A stretch of DNA of 16,549 nt. It comes from Bacteroidales bacterium UBA1309. Its GTDB lineage: Bacteria; Bacteroidota; Bacteroidia; Bacteroidales; Dysgonomonadaceae. Positions 15,981 to 16,549 of this stretch are shown in pieces. The first letter of the stretch is position 1. Each line of letters opens with the position of its first letter. Both the position numbers and the translations under genes were made by a program. The stretch lies in contig DBTT01000008.1 in assembly GCA_002307185.1 (NCBI GenBank), forward strand, positions 1-16,549, in the 5' to 3' direction. Below the pieces are notes generated by a model that saw nothing but the letters and a program-made list of their open reading frames with translations, was not told the origin of the DNA and made no database searches.

Positions 15981-16333
15981 AATTATTGTTCTTTTAATTA
16001 TTCCTTGAAAAGATAATACTTATTTTTCAACAGGTGATTTATTGCGTGTAAACCAATATGTCAAAGAACGCTTCCTTTGTTGTGCCCGCAGGCTAAACCA
16101 ATAGCCTCCGGGCGGGATTGCATCCACGGGGATTGCCAGGAATAGGACTACCCGGCAACACCGCGCGAGGTGCAAAAATCAATGAGAAAAAAATTCAATT
16201 ACCGTATATTTTTGTTTTTTGTCCGGGGGGGTCGCATGTTGTGGCGTATTGCATACGCCAGCCATAATGCCCGGCAATCATATACGCCCGGCGGCGACAG
16301 CGGGCGTATGCAATACGCCCCTACCGGCTGTGG
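15981..16333. other. 353-nt gene-free stretch with repeats and hairpins
   Basis: No gene. It lies upstream of the antitoxin-like ORF and downstream of the partial gene at the right edge, both on the - strand. It holds a TTGACA with TATTGGTTTA just behind it (near 16049-16066, - strand), a second TATTGGTTTA inside a hairpin (16084-16113, arms GCCCGCAGGCT and AGCCTCCGGGC, one C/C mismatch, loop of 8, no T-run), and the REP-like double palindrome at 16242-16320. Confidence 0.6.
16242..16320. repeat. REP/REPIN-like double palindrome
   Basis: TGGCGTATTGCATACGCCA (16242-16260) and GGGCGTATGCAATACGCCC (16302-16320) are each an 8-bp stem with a 3-nt loop, and their 17-nt cores are exact reverse complements, so the 79-nt unit can also close as one large hairpin. 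A third half-site, ATACGCCCG (16282-16290), pairs perfectly with CGGGCGTAT (16301-16309). The outermost base pair is T-A in the first palindrome and G-C in the second, a compensatory change that keeps the stem. From memory, GTAGGGGCGTATTGCATACG-type repeats are scattered in many bacterial genomes. It begins 14 nt after the stop of the edge gene (- strand) and may serve as its 3' end structure. Confidence 0.7.
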
Positions 16334-16549
16334 CTACAACACCACCTTGGCCGCTGCATTGCCGCTGCGAACAATCAACACCTGGCCTTTGGGCAAACCG
16401 CTGATAACGGTTTCGCCATCTTCCGCCACTTTGCTTTGAATCTTGGCCCCAACGACGCTATACACCTCTATCGTGTTGCCGGCTTCGGTGGTCACCACCA
16501 AGTCACCACTTTCGGTGCGCACCGACAGCTCCGTGCTTGCGCTAGTTGT
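16334..16549 (-). CDS. C-terminus of a secreted protein with T9SS-like sorting domain (partial)
   Basis: The frame is open from the window edge to a TAG (16334-16336), giving the last 71 residues of a larger protein. The start codon lies outside the window; an internal GTG at 16520-16522 is not a credible start. The sequence TIEVYSVVGAKIQSKV, then GETVISGLPKGQVLIVRSG and AAAKVVL at the very end, has the beta-strand pattern of Bacteroidota C-terminal sorting domains (type IX secretion type A or DUF6383-like: 'v-x-V-Y-x-x-x-G-x-x-V ... LPxGxYIVxxG...KVxV'). The Tyr usually found in 'GxYIV' is Val-Leu here (GQVLIV). The protein is probably exported across the outer membrane and may be surface-anchored. 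The N-terminal function is not visible. Confidence 0.65.
   Translation of the reverse strand, partial: TTSASTELSVRTESGDLVVTTEAGNTIEVYSVVGAKIQSKVAEDGETVISGLPKGQVLIVRSGNAAAKVVL

Noticed and set aside
15479..16058. 15-nt inverted match as terminal repeats of a MITE or transposon
   Set aside because: No target-site duplication is visible and one copy is part of a terminator stem; a match of this length in a window this size can also arise by chance.
16084..16113. GC-rich hairpin as an intrinsic terminator
   Set aside because: No T-run follows on either strand and the stem is interrupted by a C/C mismatch; listed only as a structure in the gene-free stretch.

Overview
The window looks like a chromosomal piece of a Bacteroidota (Bacteroidales) bacterium. 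The support is a run of Sec-exported glycoside hydrolases with signal peptides ending in A-Q or similar, gene starts preceded by A/T-rich leaders rather than Shine-Dalgarno sequences, GH43 enzymes with C-terminal CBM6 domains, a clostripain-type lipoprotein with an acidic stretch after the lipid cysteine, and a protein tail resembling a type IX secretion sorting domain. The genus cannot be fixed from this sequence alone.

Left half (1-11044, + strand): a glycan-degradation operon, probably part of a polysaccharide utilization locus. It starts with the last codons of a glycosidase-like gene. Four tandem GH43 genes follow (three GH43+CBM6, one LamG+GH43), then a GH27 with an NPCBM-like insert, then a GH31. 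Gaps are 18-40 nt except for 117 nt before the GH27 gene. That gap holds a 22-codon ORF that may be the relic of a SusC-type receptor start. A hairpin plus seven T's closes the operon about 160 nt after GH31; the hairpin lies in a decayed transposase tail. Together the enzymes would strip arabinose/xylose (GH43), alpha-galactose or beta-L-arabinopyranose (GH27) and an alpha-linked sugar (GH31) from a branched plant glycan such as decorated arabinoxylan or arabinogalactan. No SusC/SusD pair, sensor or endo-acting backbone enzyme is in the window.

Right half (11131-16549, - strand): a DUF389 membrane protein; a two-gene unit of unknown function (a 187-aa 'SGKVG' protein and a 90-aa coiled-coil protein) with an 11-nt tandem repeat upstream; a C11 (clostripain-family) surface lipoprotein protease; a collapsed ParE/RelE-type toxin-antitoxin module whose terminator now sits in the leader of the protease gene; a REP-like double palindrome; and the C-terminus of a secreted protein running off the end. 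Several parts of this half look visibly more GC-rich than the hydrolase cluster.

The items most worth a second look are the first GH43, whose propeller carries an internal duplication of about 100 residues with the catalytic-triad Asp changed to Asn in the second copy; the wrecked toxin-antitoxin locus; the altered galactose-binding pair in the GH27; and the uncharacterised SGKVG/coiled-coil gene pair.
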